Below, one piece after another: positions 27,001 through 34,576 of a stretch of 64,000 bases of DNA; positions within the stretch are counted from its first letter, which is position 1; every line of letters starts with the position of its first letter. The stretch is taken from contig JALHMI010000008.1 of assembly GCA_022844125.1 (NCBI GenBank), forward strand, positions 186,001 through 250,000. The letters are read 5' to 3'. The position numbers and the translations under genes were made by a program. The notes under the pieces are model-generated. The model made no database searches. It saw nothing but the letters and a program-made list of their open reading frames with translations, and was not told where the DNA came from. The stretch is from Pirellulales bacterium (GTDB lineage: Bacteria; Planctomycetota; Planctomycetia; Pirellulales; PALSA-1355).

Positions 27001-27524
27001 AGCTCGCGCTCCTGGATACGTTGGCCAGGGTACGGCGACGACAGACAGATCCCGACGCTCGGCTGAAGCTGGCGCAACTGGAGCTCGACGTGCAGACGCA
27101 ATTGCTCGAACAGCCAGGCGATTTGGACGGCGATGCGATGCGCGCCGTGCGTCGAAGCTACCCACTGACGCTCGCCGAGACGGGTCGCCGGCAACAGGGC
27201 CTGGAAGCCTTGCAGCAGCTTGCCCGCGAGTTTCCGCGCGATGGGCAGACGTCAGAGGATCTGGCGACGCTCTTGTCCGAGGGGAACAAGGCCGACCAGG
27301 AAACAGCGCTCACGATGTGGACGGACGTCGCCCGCAAGAGTCGCCCCGGAACCGCCCGCTGGTTTCGCGCCCACGCGGGTTTGGCCAGTACTCAACTTAA
27401 GCTCGGCCAGCGCGCCGAAGCCCACACGACAATCGAGCGCGTGCGGGCGAAGTATCCGAGCCTGGCTGGTGAGCAGAAGGCGATGTTCGACGCGCTCGCG
27501 GCCGAGGCCGAGGCTGGGCGGTAG
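24057..27524 (+). CDS. Very large secreted TPR protein
   Basis: Encodes 1155 aa from ATG 24057 (MNNRNRAPRLLLVCVALWACLEKCAPAEDA, a signal peptide); a shorter-spaced start at 24036 is also in frame. Residues about 30-100 form a beta-rich domain (YLKSTSPGGPMVRLRGQIAEHTGRELRIRNTTGG), after which the protein is almost all alpha-helical TPR-type repeats, e.g. ELAIGLYREAAAVFSETAAGKLAAL and ELAKAITAFDEAAQKAHDE and SQAYSWLGRLAELDRKWPEAIELL. It directly follows the VWA gene. It may be a periplasmic scaffold for a large assembly, which is inference. A terminator overlaps its stop codon. Confidence 0.85.
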   Translation: MNNRNRAPRLLLVCVALWACLEKCAPAEDAVYLKSTSPGGPMVRLRGQIAEHTGRELRIRNTTGGERTIPSASVARVEFVRTPEQVSGDEQFAAGNWQLALASYQRALEASREPREWVRRQILSQVVWCYRNLGRWDEAGKYFLLLVASDPATPYFDAIPLVWREEPLPAEVARQAAAWLAANEQPVSVLMGASLLIHSQARTEALAVLRGLLANPDPRMVWLAYAQLWRAGANNATVDQQRSFAARINTSDETLRAGPYLILGRSLLATRPEEAAIALLHVPIEFPRERILAAEALVTTAGVLEQLKQPELAIGLYREAAAVFSETAAGKLAALQLERLGAQPLTRDVRPLAGDFLDGLRARRLYALAENYCEGQLTGTELDERQRADLVVELSRTLAEHALSVPPGDALPLWERAGEVTRVYAEKLPQSPRLILVGLQGALARLAEGEAARFDAHEDFPSPAMEDARRILRDAIGQLEEVAKLVATGLRQQASPRMTSDELTTAELQSLELNVHLEMARALRNQAECYPPSSADRINSLTRAGEAISVLSRHKTQNVLYWRAALEQIARLRLLGDLREAEQQLEAASAQNAPASIEQQLRAERIRVALARGNVDDALAEAGTAADRVASAELDFARLEVFLAAAKRETDRHKEADAAEWQRRAVDQASEIRRAFGGPWMRRADSLLAATVAGRGGSQNYATLAFSAAGYYRGGELAKAITAFDEAAQKAHDERLPEKATEAAFAAATIEKERGNFAEALKRYVQLASASPDPSQAASAHLMAAFCAGQIAQKEKPPRLDEYERLLREHVQKWPASETASQAYSWLGRLAELDRKWPEAIELLSQVKPGDPQYGGAVEALGRSYEAWLAETQASGADTRALANQALGVLEKAAGTAASRGAKPDAATRGAALAAARIWLTQMPGGALPAEQLLSGALQADEEAPEAWKVEARRWLIPALVLQGKGGQADALVDELAGGKQQLALLDTLARVRRRQTDPDARLKLAQLELDVQTQLLEQPGDLDGDAMRAVRRSYPLTLAETGRRQQGLEALQQLAREFPRDGQTSEDLATLLSEGNKADQETALTMWTDVARKSRPGTARWFRAHAGLASTQLKLGQRAEAHTTIERVRAKYPSLAGEQKAMFDALAAEAEAGR

Positions 27525-27544
27525 CTCGGCTTCGCCCAGCTTTT
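27513..27544 (+). terminator. Rho-independent terminator overlapping the TPR gene's stop codon
   Basis: GCTGGGCG (27513-27520) pairs perfectly with CGCCCAGC (27533-27540) and is followed immediately by TTTT. The stop codon TAG of the giant TPR gene lies in the loop, so the last codons form the left arm. Confidence 0.75.
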
Positions 27545-27573
27545 GTCGACGAATATCCACTTGCCAACGAGAA

Positions 27574-27608
27574 GGTGTCGTGGCGATTGGGGGAATCACC
27601 ACGACACC
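27574..27608. repeat. Strong stem-loop between converging genes
   Basis: GGTGTCGTGG (27574-27583) pairs perfectly with CCACGACACC (27599-27608), and GATT/AATC extends the stem inside around a G-rich loop. There is no T tract on the + strand. It lies between the TPR gene and the converging 124-aa gene, so it may be a second transcription barrier. Confidence 0.6.
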
Positions 27609-27664
27609 ATCGGCAGGCCATGCTGGTTACGCGTTATCCGTCAACGCGTCATGCGGCAGTCCGC

Positions 27665-28039
27665 TTACCACGGACCGCGGGTGTAATAGTAGCCAAACTG
27701 CCGCGTGTCGCTCGGAAAACCGGGCGTCGGCAGGAAACCATACGGAGTCCAGCGGCCGACCGGTCCGGGCCAGGGGCGCTGGTACTGATGGTCGATCCGC
27801 GTCATGCGCGACGAGACCGAGCCCCAACCGTAATCGGTGGTGAGCTCAGCAGTCGGCGGTACGACGACCGACACGGCCTGTCCGTATTGCACGTTGTAGT
27901 AGCGGCCGTGCCAGGGGCGCAGGCTCGCGCGATACCGGGCGTTGTGCCCGTGGTGCGTTTCGTCGAAGGCCTGAGCGGTCGCCGCAGAGACGGCGGCAGC
28001 CAGCAGTAGCGCCACGACGATCCATTTGCGGCGATGCAT
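27665..28039 (-). CDS. Small secreted Tyr/Pro/Arg-rich protein
   Basis: Encodes 124 aa. MHRRKWIVVALLLAAAVSAATAQA is a clear signal peptide. The mature protein is rich in Tyr, Pro, Trp, Gly and Arg (YNVQYGQAVSVVVPPTAE; YQRPWPGPVGRWTPYGFLPTP; RQFGYYYTRGPW), with a His cluster near its beginning (ETHHGHNARYR). Such aromatic, low-complexity secreted proteins recur in planctomycetes, and I recognise no catalytic motif. A 106-aa gene of similar style lies upstream on the same strand, with two strong hairpins in between. Function unknown; cell-surface or metal/mineral binding is speculation. Confidence 0.75.
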   Translation of the reverse strand: MHRRKWIVVALLLAAAVSAATAQAFDETHHGHNARYRASLRPWHGRYYNVQYGQAVSVVVPPTAELTTDYGWGSVSSRMTRIDHQYQRPWPGPVGRWTPYGFLPTPGFPSDTRQFGYYYTRGPW

Positions 28040-28078
28040 AGGCGGGATCCTTTATTGGCGGGAGAGAACGTAGGGGGA

Positions 28079-28117
28079 GCGTCCGGCCGCGCGTGGAGGT
28101 GGCGCGCGGCCGGACGC
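28079..28117 (-). repeat. Perfect 15-bp GC-rich inverted repeat in the leader of the 124-aa gene
   Basis: GCGTCCGGCCGCGCG (28079-28093) is exactly complementary to 28103-28117 across a 9-nt loop. On the minus strand it begins about 40 nt upstream of the 124-aa start codon, in the probable 5' leader or between two genes of a transcription unit. No T tract follows on either strand. Confidence 0.7.
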
Positions 28118-28164
28118 CGGAGGAGGAATGCGCTGCGGGGTGTTTTGCTACCGACGGGCGTCTT

Positions 28165-28195
28165 CTGTGGCCGGGCTCTGTGAGCCCGGTTACAG
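28165..28195 (-). repeat. REP-like hairpin downstream of the 106-aa gene
   Basis: CCGGGCTC (28171-28178) pairs with GAGCCCGG (28182-28189) around a 3-nt loop, and CTGT/ACAG (28165-28168 and 28192-28195) extend the stem across a 2-nt internal loop. On the minus strand it lies about 15 nt after the 106-aa stop codon, where a terminator or mRNA stabiliser would be expected. Confidence 0.6.
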
Positions 28196-28210
28196 AGCGG
28201 ACCAGGTCCA

Positions 28211-28531
28211 CTACCAGAAGCAGAAGCCGTATTTGACTTTGGCCGTGGTGTAGCCGCCGTTGCGGTAGTACTTGTAGTACTTGCGGTGGTGGTGATACAT
28301 AAACTCGTGCGGCGCCAGCGGCGGATACGTGATCCACGTGTGCCCCACCAGCGGTGGCGTCGGGCGCGGCGAGATATAAAGCTGTGTCGGCGTGCCCTGG
28401 CCGAAGACGGTCGGGCCGTTGTAGTAGTTGTTGAAAATGTCGGGGTGCTCAGCCTGGGCTTCAGATGCTCCGAAGCCGGCGAGGCCAATGGCGAGTGCCG
28501 CAAGGGCGGCGCGCAGCGACGTGCGGATCAT
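28211..28531 (-). CDS. Small secreted His/Tyr-rich protein
   Basis: Encodes 106 aa from ATG 28531; a longer in-frame opening to 28786 lacks any coding character, while MIRTSLRAALAALAIGLAGFGASEAQA is a perfect signal peptide. The mature part has a short conserved-looking front (DIFNNYYNGPTVFGQGTPTQLYISPRPTPPLVGHTWITYPP) and a striking cationic aromatic tail, HHHRKYYKYYRNGGYTTAK, ending YGFCFW. I recognise no family. With the following 124-aa gene it may form a pair of small secreted proteins. Possible metal or polyanion binding through the His/Lys/Tyr tail is inference. Confidence 0.75.
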   Translation of the reverse strand: MIRTSLRAALAALAIGLAGFGASEAQAEHPDIFNNYYNGPTVFGQGTPTQLYISPRPTPPLVGHTWITYPPLAPHEFMYHHHRKYYKYYRNGGYTTAKVKYGFCFW

Positions 28532-28981
28532 TGCCGTATTCCTCCATGAACGATGGGCGAAGTGACGAAGGCGTCCTGGTTCTCCAGGGCGGTCACCGGT
28601 TCGAGCGAACCGTGGTGATCGCCTTACACAGGACGTTGCGATCGAAGGGAAGTGCTGAATCGGGGTTGCTGGCAGGCGGAAAAACCGCGCTCTTTTGGCG
28701 GTGGCCAACGGCGCGTCCGTCGCTCCAAAAACAATCTCGGCAGGGGCGGCCTGGGAGGGTGAATCTTTGTCTGCCGGAGATGGCAATTGAGCCTGTTTTT
28801 CCGAAGGTTACACCTGATTGCGGCTGACAGCCCGGCCTTACAATCGTTATATTCAGCACCAGCGGAATCCCTTCCTGGACAAGTCGACACGGATGGTCAA
28901 GTCGGGCGATAAAACGCCCCACAGCTCTCCCCTCCGACTTGTGCCCTCAGCAAGCTTTACCACCTTTGACTATTTACGGTG
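28532..28981. other. Intergenic region upstream of topoisomerase VI genes, 450 nt
   Basis: Divergent region between the 106-aa gene (-) and top6B (+). Frames of up to 120 codons occur but look non-coding: no signal, motif or ribosome-binding site. A short stem GGGCG/CGCCC with an ATAAAA loop sits at 28904-28919, and AT-rich stretches near 28840-28860 and 28960-28978 could hold the top6B promoter. Nothing else is identified. Confidence 0.45.
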
Positions 28982-31132
28982 ATGGCCAAGCAACCCAGCA
29001 AAAATGGCGTGCACGCCGAGCGTGCGCCGAAGCCCAAAAACCGAATCGCTGCCGCCGAAGCTGATATTGAAGCTGCCGAGGCCGAAGATCACGCCGACGA
29101 ATCCGTCGGCGAGGAGAACGGCAAAGAGGCTGCTAGCAACGGTCGCAAGCCGCGCCGCGCCACGGCCCAGAGCATGGCCGCCAGCCAGCGCGATATCTCG
29201 GTCAGCGAGTTCTTCGCCAAGAATCGGCACCTGCTCGGCTTCGACAATCCGCGCAAGGCCCTGCTCACCACGATCAAGGAAGCGGTCGACAACTCGCTCG
29301 ACGCGTGCGAAGAGGCCGGCATCCTCCCCGAGATCTGGGTGCACGTCGAACAGACGGGCCCCAACCGCTTCAAGGTGGGCGTGCAGGACAACGGTCCCGG
29401 CATTCTCAAGAAGCAAATTCCGCTGATCTTTGGCAAGCTGCTTTACGGCTCGAAGTTTCACCGCTTGCGAATGAGCCGCGGTCAGCAAGGTATCGGCATC
29501 AGCGCTGCCGGCATGTACGGCGTGCTGACGACCGGCAAGCCGGTGAAGATCGTCTCGAAGATCTCGCCCAAGAAGCCGGCCCACTACTACGAGATCAAGA
29601 TCGACACGAAAAAGAATCTGCCCGAGATTCTTAACGGCAAGGGCGAGGGCGTGGACATTCCGCCCAACGAAGCCGGCCGGCAGTACATCGAGAAGCACGG
29701 CATCGAGTGGGTCGAGATCGACCACGGCACGCGCGTCACGATCGAGCTCGAAGGCAAGTACCTCCGTGGGCGCGGCAGCGTCGACGAGTATCTCGAGCAA
29801 ACGGCGATCGCCAATCCGCACGTGCGGATCCACTACCAGGATCCGGAGTCTGGCTCGGGCCAAACGGAAGAGAAACTCTACGACCGCTCGACCGATCAGT
29901 TGCCGCGCGAGCCGAAGGAGATCAAACCGCATCCCTACGGCATCGAGCTGGGCATGCTCGTCGCCATGCTCTCGGACGCGCGCGGGCAGACGCTCTCGCA
30001 GTTTCTCACTTCGAGCTTCAGCAAGGTCAGCTCGGCCGTCGCCTCGAAGGTGTGCCAGACGGCCGGCGTCGGCACGCGCACCAGCACTGCCAAAGTCGGC
30101 CGCAATGAAGCCGACAAGCTGTTTCAGGCCTTGCGCGAAACGAGAATCGCGCCGCCTTCGACCGATTGCATCTCGCCCATCGGCGAGGAACTTTTGCTCA
30201 AGGGCTTGCACCAGGTTGTGCCCGGCGAGTTTTATGTCGCGGCCACCCGCCCGCCGGCCGTCTATCGCGGCAACCCGTTCCAGATCGAAGTCGCGCTGGC
30301 CTACGGCGGGATGTCGAGTGCCAACAAGGTGCCGTTCGACGTCCTGGAAGATTTGCTCGAAGAGACCGATGCCCGCACGCTGCGGCAGTTCCTCACGACG
30401 ACGTTCTACGGCCTGGGGAGCGACGCCGCGGATCAGATCATCAAGGAAGCGGACCTCAGCCCGCGCACTTCAGCCAGCAAGATGAAGCCGGCCGAAGTGA
30501 AGAAGCTGCACGAGGCGATGCGGAACGTGAACCTGGAATCGGGCCAGACGATGAACGTTCTGCGGTATGCCAATCGTGTGCCGTTGCAGTTTCAGCCCGC
30601 CGCCTGTGCGATCACGCAAACCGTGATGGGCACCAACTGGCGCAGCTATGGGCTAAGCCAGTCGCGTGGCAGCCTGCCGACCGGTCCGGTCACGATCATG
30701 GTCCACATGGCCAGCGTCTGGGTGCCGTTCACCAGTGAATCGAAAGAGGCGATCGCCAGCTACCCGGAGATCCAAAAGGAGCTGCGGCTCGGCTTGCAAT
30801 CGGCTGGCCGGAAGCTGGGCATGTATCTCCGTCGCCGGCTGAAGGTGAAGCAGGAAGGCGAGCGGCGGAACATTTTCCTGCGTTACCTGGGCGAAGTGGC
30901 CACGGCCGTGAGCGACATCAACAACGCCGACCGCAAGAAGCTTTACGAGCAGTTATTGTTAGTCGCGAAGAAAAAAACCGCCACCGCGGACGCGAAGTTC
31001 AACGAGCGCGGCGAGTTCGTGGATCCGGCCGAGATCGAGCTGGAGAAGGATCCGAGCGTGCTGATCGTGGAAAAGCCCAGCGAGTTTGGCATCAAAGAGA
31101 AGGCAAAAGGCAATGGCCAAGAGACCTCGTAA
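28982..31132 (+). CDS. top6B: DNA topoisomerase VI subunit B
   Basis: Encodes 716 aa from ATG 28982 (a GTG one codon earlier is also in frame). The acidic N-terminal extension of about 70 residues is absent from archaeal homologues. GHKL ATPase motifs follow: EAVDNSLDA (about residue 100), DNGPGI (136), GQQGIGIS (167). The H2TH domain is about 337-410 (ending PPSTDCISPIGEELLLKGL), then the transducer with LRYANRVPLQFQPAACAIT and VWVPFTSESKEAIASYPEI, which carries the conserved switch lysine. Residues about 445-520 are an insertion resembling a second H2TH segment. It overlaps top6A by 20 nt; together they should form a type IIB ATP-dependent topoisomerase. Confidence 0.95.
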   Translation: MAKQPSKNGVHAERAPKPKNRIAAAEADIEAAEAEDHADESVGEENGKEAASNGRKPRRATAQSMAASQRDISVSEFFAKNRHLLGFDNPRKALLTTIKEAVDNSLDACEEAGILPEIWVHVEQTGPNRFKVGVQDNGPGILKKQIPLIFGKLLYGSKFHRLRMSRGQQGIGISAAGMYGVLTTGKPVKIVSKISPKKPAHYYEIKIDTKKNLPEILNGKGEGVDIPPNEAGRQYIEKHGIEWVEIDHGTRVTIELEGKYLRGRGSVDEYLEQTAIANPHVRIHYQDPESGSGQTEEKLYDRSTDQLPREPKEIKPHPYGIELGMLVAMLSDARGQTLSQFLTSSFSKVSSAVASKVCQTAGVGTRTSTAKVGRNEADKLFQALRETRIAPPSTDCISPIGEELLLKGLHQVVPGEFYVAATRPPAVYRGNPFQIEVALAYGGMSSANKVPFDVLEDLLEETDARTLRQFLTTTFYGLGSDAADQIIKEADLSPRTSASKMKPAEVKKLHEAMRNVNLESGQTMNVLRYANRVPLQFQPAACAITQTVMGTNWRSYGLSQSRGSLPTGPVTIMVHMASVWVPFTSESKEAIASYPEIQKELRLGLQSAGRKLGMYLRRRLKVKQEGERRNIFLRYLGEVATAVSDINNADRKKLYEQLLLVAKKKTATADAKFNERGEFVDPAEIELEKDPSVLIVEKPSEFGIKEKAKGNGQETS

Positions 31133-32276
31133 GACCGTCGCCACCAACAACGGCGATGCGAAAAAGGCCGCAGTCAATCTGAGCGACCGCGACAAGAAGA
31201 CGCTGCGCGACCTGGTGAGCCTCGCCGACCGCATCGTGCTGGACGCGGACAAGAAGCGAGATCCGTATCTGGACATCCCCGCCCGCACCCTGTCGAACAT
31301 CAAGTACAACAAGACCAAGCGGTTCCTCGAGATGGGCTCGAACAGCAATCGCCGGCAGCTGTTCAATCTCTCGCAAGCCAAGGTCTACATGCAGTCGCTG
31401 CTGGTGGCCAGCGGCAGCAAACGCCTGATCGACGAAGGTAAGACGACCAGCCTGCGAGGTCTCTACTACATGCTCAAGCACTCGATTGAAGGCACCAAAG
31501 AGGAAACCTTCGACGATCAGACGCAGTCGGACACGATCATCGAGGACATGGAAGTTACGCTGAACTCGATGCGCGAGGAACTGCACCTGTATGCGAAGAA
31601 CGCTGGATCGATGGTGGGCCCCATCACGCTCACCGACACCGGCGACGAAATCGATTGCTCACGGATGGGCTCCGGCGGCTACAGTATTCCCTCGATCGTC
31701 GAACCCGAGGTTGTGCAATTCGGCAAGTGCACGGCGAAGTTCATCCTGCATGTCGAAAAAGACACGGTCTGGCGCCGCTTCAACGAAGACAAGTTCTGGA
31801 AGACGCACAACTGCATTCTGACCCACGGTGGCGGACAGCCGCCCCGCGGCGTCCGGCGAATGCTCTATCGCCTGCACAACGAACTCAAGCTGCCGGTCTA
31901 CTGCCTCCTGGATAACGACCCCTGGGGGTACTATATCTACAGCGTGCTCAAACAGGGTTCCATCAACCTCGCCTACGAGTCGAAGCGGATGGCAATTCCG
32001 GACGCCAAGTTCCTGGGCATTCGCTCGCGCGATTACGAACGCTGCGAACTCTCGCCCAGCGTCAAAATCAATCTCAACGACACGGACATCAAGCGGGCCA
32101 AACAGATCGCCGCTTACCCGTGGTTCGAGCACAAGAAGCCCTGGCAGAAAGAGATCGAGCAGATGCTCAAAAACGGCTTCAAGCTCGAAGTCGAATCGCT
32201 GATCTCGAAAGACATCAGCTACGTGACCGAGGTCTACACGCCCGAGCGGTTGAAAGAGCAGGATTGGCTGGATTAG
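31113..32276 (+). CDS. top6A: DNA topoisomerase VI subunit A (Spo11-like)
   Basis: Encodes 387 aa from ATG 31113, inside the last codons of top6B; an in-frame ATG at 31086 is less likely. The 5Y-CAP-like winged helix has SLRGLYYMLKH, where the second Tyr of the YY pair (about residue 119) fits the catalytic position of the R-x-x-[FY]-Y motif. The Toprim domain shows FILHVEKDTVWRRF (Glu about 215) and CLLDNDPWGYYIY (D-x-D about 267-269) for Mg2+. The length matches archaeal Top6A. The enzyme would make double-strand breaks with 2-nt overhangs and pass a duplex through them. Coupling to top6B supports a 1:1 complex. Confidence 0.95.
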   Translation: MAKRPRKTVATNNGDAKKAAVNLSDRDKKTLRDLVSLADRIVLDADKKRDPYLDIPARTLSNIKYNKTKRFLEMGSNSNRRQLFNLSQAKVYMQSLLVASGSKRLIDEGKTTSLRGLYYMLKHSIEGTKEETFDDQTQSDTIIEDMEVTLNSMREELHLYAKNAGSMVGPITLTDTGDEIDCSRMGSGGYSIPSIVEPEVVQFGKCTAKFILHVEKDTVWRRFNEDKFWKTHNCILTHGGGQPPRGVRRMLYRLHNELKLPVYCLLDNDPWGYYIYSVLKQGSINLAYESKRMAIPDAKFLGIRSRDYERCELSPSVKINLNDTDIKRAKQIAAYPWFEHKKPWQKEIEQMLKNGFKLEVESLISKDISYVTEVYTPERLKEQDWLD

Positions 32277-32316
32277 CCAACCCGCGCTTTACTCGGAGCT
32301 AGGTGCCCGCTGGTCG

Positions 32317-33447
32317 CTACTTCGCCGCGATCGGCGTTTGTACCGCGGTGGCCGGGCTATTCGGGGCCGGACCATAGATCCGGTCGCGATAGATCATCAG
32401 CCCATGCACGGCATGATACAGCGCGCCGCATTCGAGGTCGTACTGCTCGGTCAGTTCCAGGGCTTGCACCAGGTGCTGCACGGCCCGAGTGACCCACGGC
32501 TGCTTGAGCTCATCGTCATTGAGGGCCACGGTCAGGAACTCCAGCACGTGGCCGGTGGTGCTGATCCGGTCGTTGATCTCCGCGCTGCGGGCGGCACGCG
32601 AGAAATAGTTGGTCGAGAAGCTGCCGTCCGGCTGCTGGAATTCACGAGCCGCTTTGGCGACGTCCGTAATCTTCTTGTCGACGATCTCCCACGAGCCGTT
32701 CGGATCTTTGGAGAGCTTGCCGCCGTCTTTCAGGTATTTGTTGCGGGCGATCGCCAGAGCGTACATCCGGTGCGTGCCGCCGCAGGCGCTATCGGCCAGG
32801 TCCTGGCCGGCTTCCATCCTGGCGAGTCGCGCGATGTCCCACTCCTGGCCGTCCTTGGCGGTCCATTTCGCGTCCAGCGGCAGGAACGTGCTGAACGCCA
32901 TCAGTGTCCATGTGCCTTCCATGCCTTCGTAGAGATCCCATTGGGCCTGCGTGAGCAGGTCGTTGATCTTAAACGTCTCGCCACCCACGACGAGTTTGTC
33001 GTCGAGCGACAGGCCCGCTTGCGAGAGGTAGCCGAGCCACTGGTCGGGATGCCCCTGCCCCATCTTCGAGCCCTGCTCGAGCACTGCCACCACGCCGCGA
33101 TCACCTTTGCGCATGTCCCACCCACGCAGCTTCCCGCCATTCAGCAGGTAGGCGATGGCCGGGGTGAGCTTGCCGTCGACGTAGATCTCATAACCGGGGC
33201 CATACGCCAGCGCCCCGTGGACGATCTGCCAGGCGGCCTGATCGCCGACGCTCAGGTGCCGGTTCTGGCCGTTGAAGGCGATCACCTTGTCGATCCGGTC
33301 CCGCAGGTCGTTCTGGTCCGGAAGCTGCACCTCGGCAACCTGGGGCTGCGGACGGTTGCAACCGATGCTCGCACCAAGGGTTGCGGCGGCCAACAGAACC
33401 AGGGCGGTGCGAAACAGGAATCGCGAGCGACCAGCGGCGGGAGTCAT
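32317..33447 (-). CDS. Lipoprotein with helical toroid-like domain
   Basis: Encodes 376 aa from ATG 33447; a GTG at 33450 is also in frame. The leader LVLLAAATLGASIGC contains a lipobox with Cys about residue 30, so it is membrane-anchored by lipid. The body is alpha-helical with GGTHRMYALAIARNKYL, QQPDGSFSTNYFSRAARS and ISTTGHVLEFLTVAL, reminiscent of the alpha/alpha-toroid of prenyltransferase/terpenoid-cyclase-like proteins, where QxDGSxxxxW-type turns recur. Similar planctomycete proteins carry misleading GTPase-activator names; I would not use them. It converges with the top6A gene. Function unknown. Confidence 0.75.
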   Translation of the reverse strand: MTPAAGRSRFLFRTALVLLAAATLGASIGCNRPQPQVAEVQLPDQNDLRDRIDKVIAFNGQNRHLSVGDQAAWQIVHGALAYGPGYEIYVDGKLTPAIAYLLNGGKLRGWDMRKGDRGVVAVLEQGSKMGQGHPDQWLGYLSQAGLSLDDKLVVGGETFKINDLLTQAQWDLYEGMEGTWTLMAFSTFLPLDAKWTAKDGQEWDIARLARMEAGQDLADSACGGTHRMYALAIARNKYLKDGGKLSKDPNGSWEIVDKKITDVAKAAREFQQPDGSFSTNYFSRAARSAEINDRISTTGHVLEFLTVALNDDELKQPWVTRAVQHLVQALELTEQYDLECGALYHAVHGLMIYRDRIYGPAPNSPATAVQTPIAAK

Positions 33448-33798
33448 CACGTGGAGAAGTGCCTTGTTAACGGAGAGGCCTGGGGTGGCGGCCAGCTTCC
33501 GTGAGCCGGCCGAGGGTGGAGGATTGTGTTTTAAGGTTTTCGGCTCGCGCGGGCAACGATTTGGATAAAAAACACAGACTGAGCAGTGTGGCGGGGATGT
33601 GCCGAAAATGCGGGCCAGCGTCCGTCCGGGGCGGTTGGTGTCGAACTAAGAACGCGGGTTTACGTACATAACAGGGAGCAAAGCACGCCCCTCGTTGGAC
33701 GAATAGTCCAACAGGGTTCCGCTACATAAAGTTCTTGTGGCGATTGGTTTGGAGACTTAGCGGCCCTCAGCCGCGATATCGAAAGGAACGCAGCAAAC
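33448..33798. other. Intergenic region, 351 nt
   Basis: Between the lipoprotein gene (-) and the YugP-like gene (+). It contains the inverted repeat at 33694-33712 and a Shine-Dalgarno GAAAGGA at about 33781-33787 for the GTG start at 33799. Short frames here show no coding character. Confidence 0.45.
33694..33712 (+). promoter_or_regulatory. Perfect 7-bp inverted repeat, possible operator
   Basis: GTTGGAC (33694-33700), a GAATA spacer, then GTCCAAC (33706-33712). It is about 87 nt upstream of the YugP-like start codon and is not followed by a T tract, so an operator or mRNA leader hairpin fits better than a terminator. Confidence 0.35.
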
Positions 33799-34482
33799 GT
33801 GTTGGTTTGGGATCCGATGTATTTTCTGTTCCTTGCCCCGGCCCTGATATTGGCCCTATGGGCGCAGTTCCGCGTGAAGGCGACGTATGCCGCCGCCATG
33901 CAGGAGCCTGCGCCTTTGAGCGGCGCCGCCGCGGCTCGCCATATCCTGGACTCGGCCGGCTTGCGCGACGTTCCCGTGGAGCAAGTCCCCGGCCAGCTTT
34001 CGGATCACTATGACCCGCGCGACAAGGTGCTCCGCCTCAGTCCGGAGGTGTACCAGGGCCGGACGCTGGCGGCCGTGGGCATCGCTGCGCATGAAGCGGG
34101 GCACGCCCTGCAGGATGCGCACGCTTATGCGCCGATGACGATCCGCAACGCCGCGGTGCCGGTCGCCAATTTCGGCAGCGGCCTGGGCGTGGGCATGATC
34201 CTCGGGGGCTATTTCTTACAGCTATTTCCGCTCGTCTTGCTTGGCATCGGGCTGTTCTCTTGCGTGGTGTTCTTTCAGTTGGTGAACTTGCCAGTGGAGT
34301 TCAACGCCAGCAGCCGGGCCAAGGCGCAGCTCGTCTCGTTGGGAATCGTGCCGCAGCATGAGATGGCGGCCGTCAACAGCGTGCTCAACGCCGCGGCCTG
34401 GACCTACGTAGCCGCCACGCTGCAATCGGTACTGATCCTGCTGTACTACGTAATGCGCTTCACCGGCGGCAGCCGCGAGTGA
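33799..34482 (+). CDS. YugP-like neutral zinc metallopeptidase
   Basis: Encodes 227 aa from GTG 33799, supported by GAAAGGA 12 nt upstream and by the family-typical beginning MLVWDPMYFLFLAPALILALWAQ. The motif HEAGHALQ at about residue 98-105 is the HExxH zinc site. Hydrophobic helices lie at the N-terminus, about 115-150 and at the C-terminus (VAATLQSVLILLYYVMRF). The family (Zn_peptidase_2) consists of inner-membrane peptidases of about 225 aa with unknown substrates. A CPBP-type membrane protease gene follows about 95 nt downstream on the same strand. Confidence 0.92.
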   Translation: MLVWDPMYFLFLAPALILALWAQFRVKATYAAAMQEPAPLSGAAAARHILDSAGLRDVPVEQVPGQLSDHYDPRDKVLRLSPEVYQGRTLAAVGIAAHEAGHALQDAHAYAPMTIRNAAVPVANFGSGLGVGMILGGYFLQLFPLVLLGIGLFSCVVFFQLVNLPVEFNASSRAKAQLVSLGIVPQHEMAAVNSVLNAAAWTYVAATLQSVLILLYYVMRFTGGSRE

Positions 34483-34576
34483 GCCACACGCGAAATTGCC
34501 GTCCGTCTGGACTCGAAAATAGCCAACTGCAAGACTACTCCCCTGGGGACGCATCCCAGTGGGAGTTTTTCTCTTT

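Noticed and set aside
28904-28919. GGGCG/CGCCC stem with an ATAAAA loop as a riboswitch or terminator
   Set aside because: Only five base pairs, without T tract or any larger fold; too weak to call.
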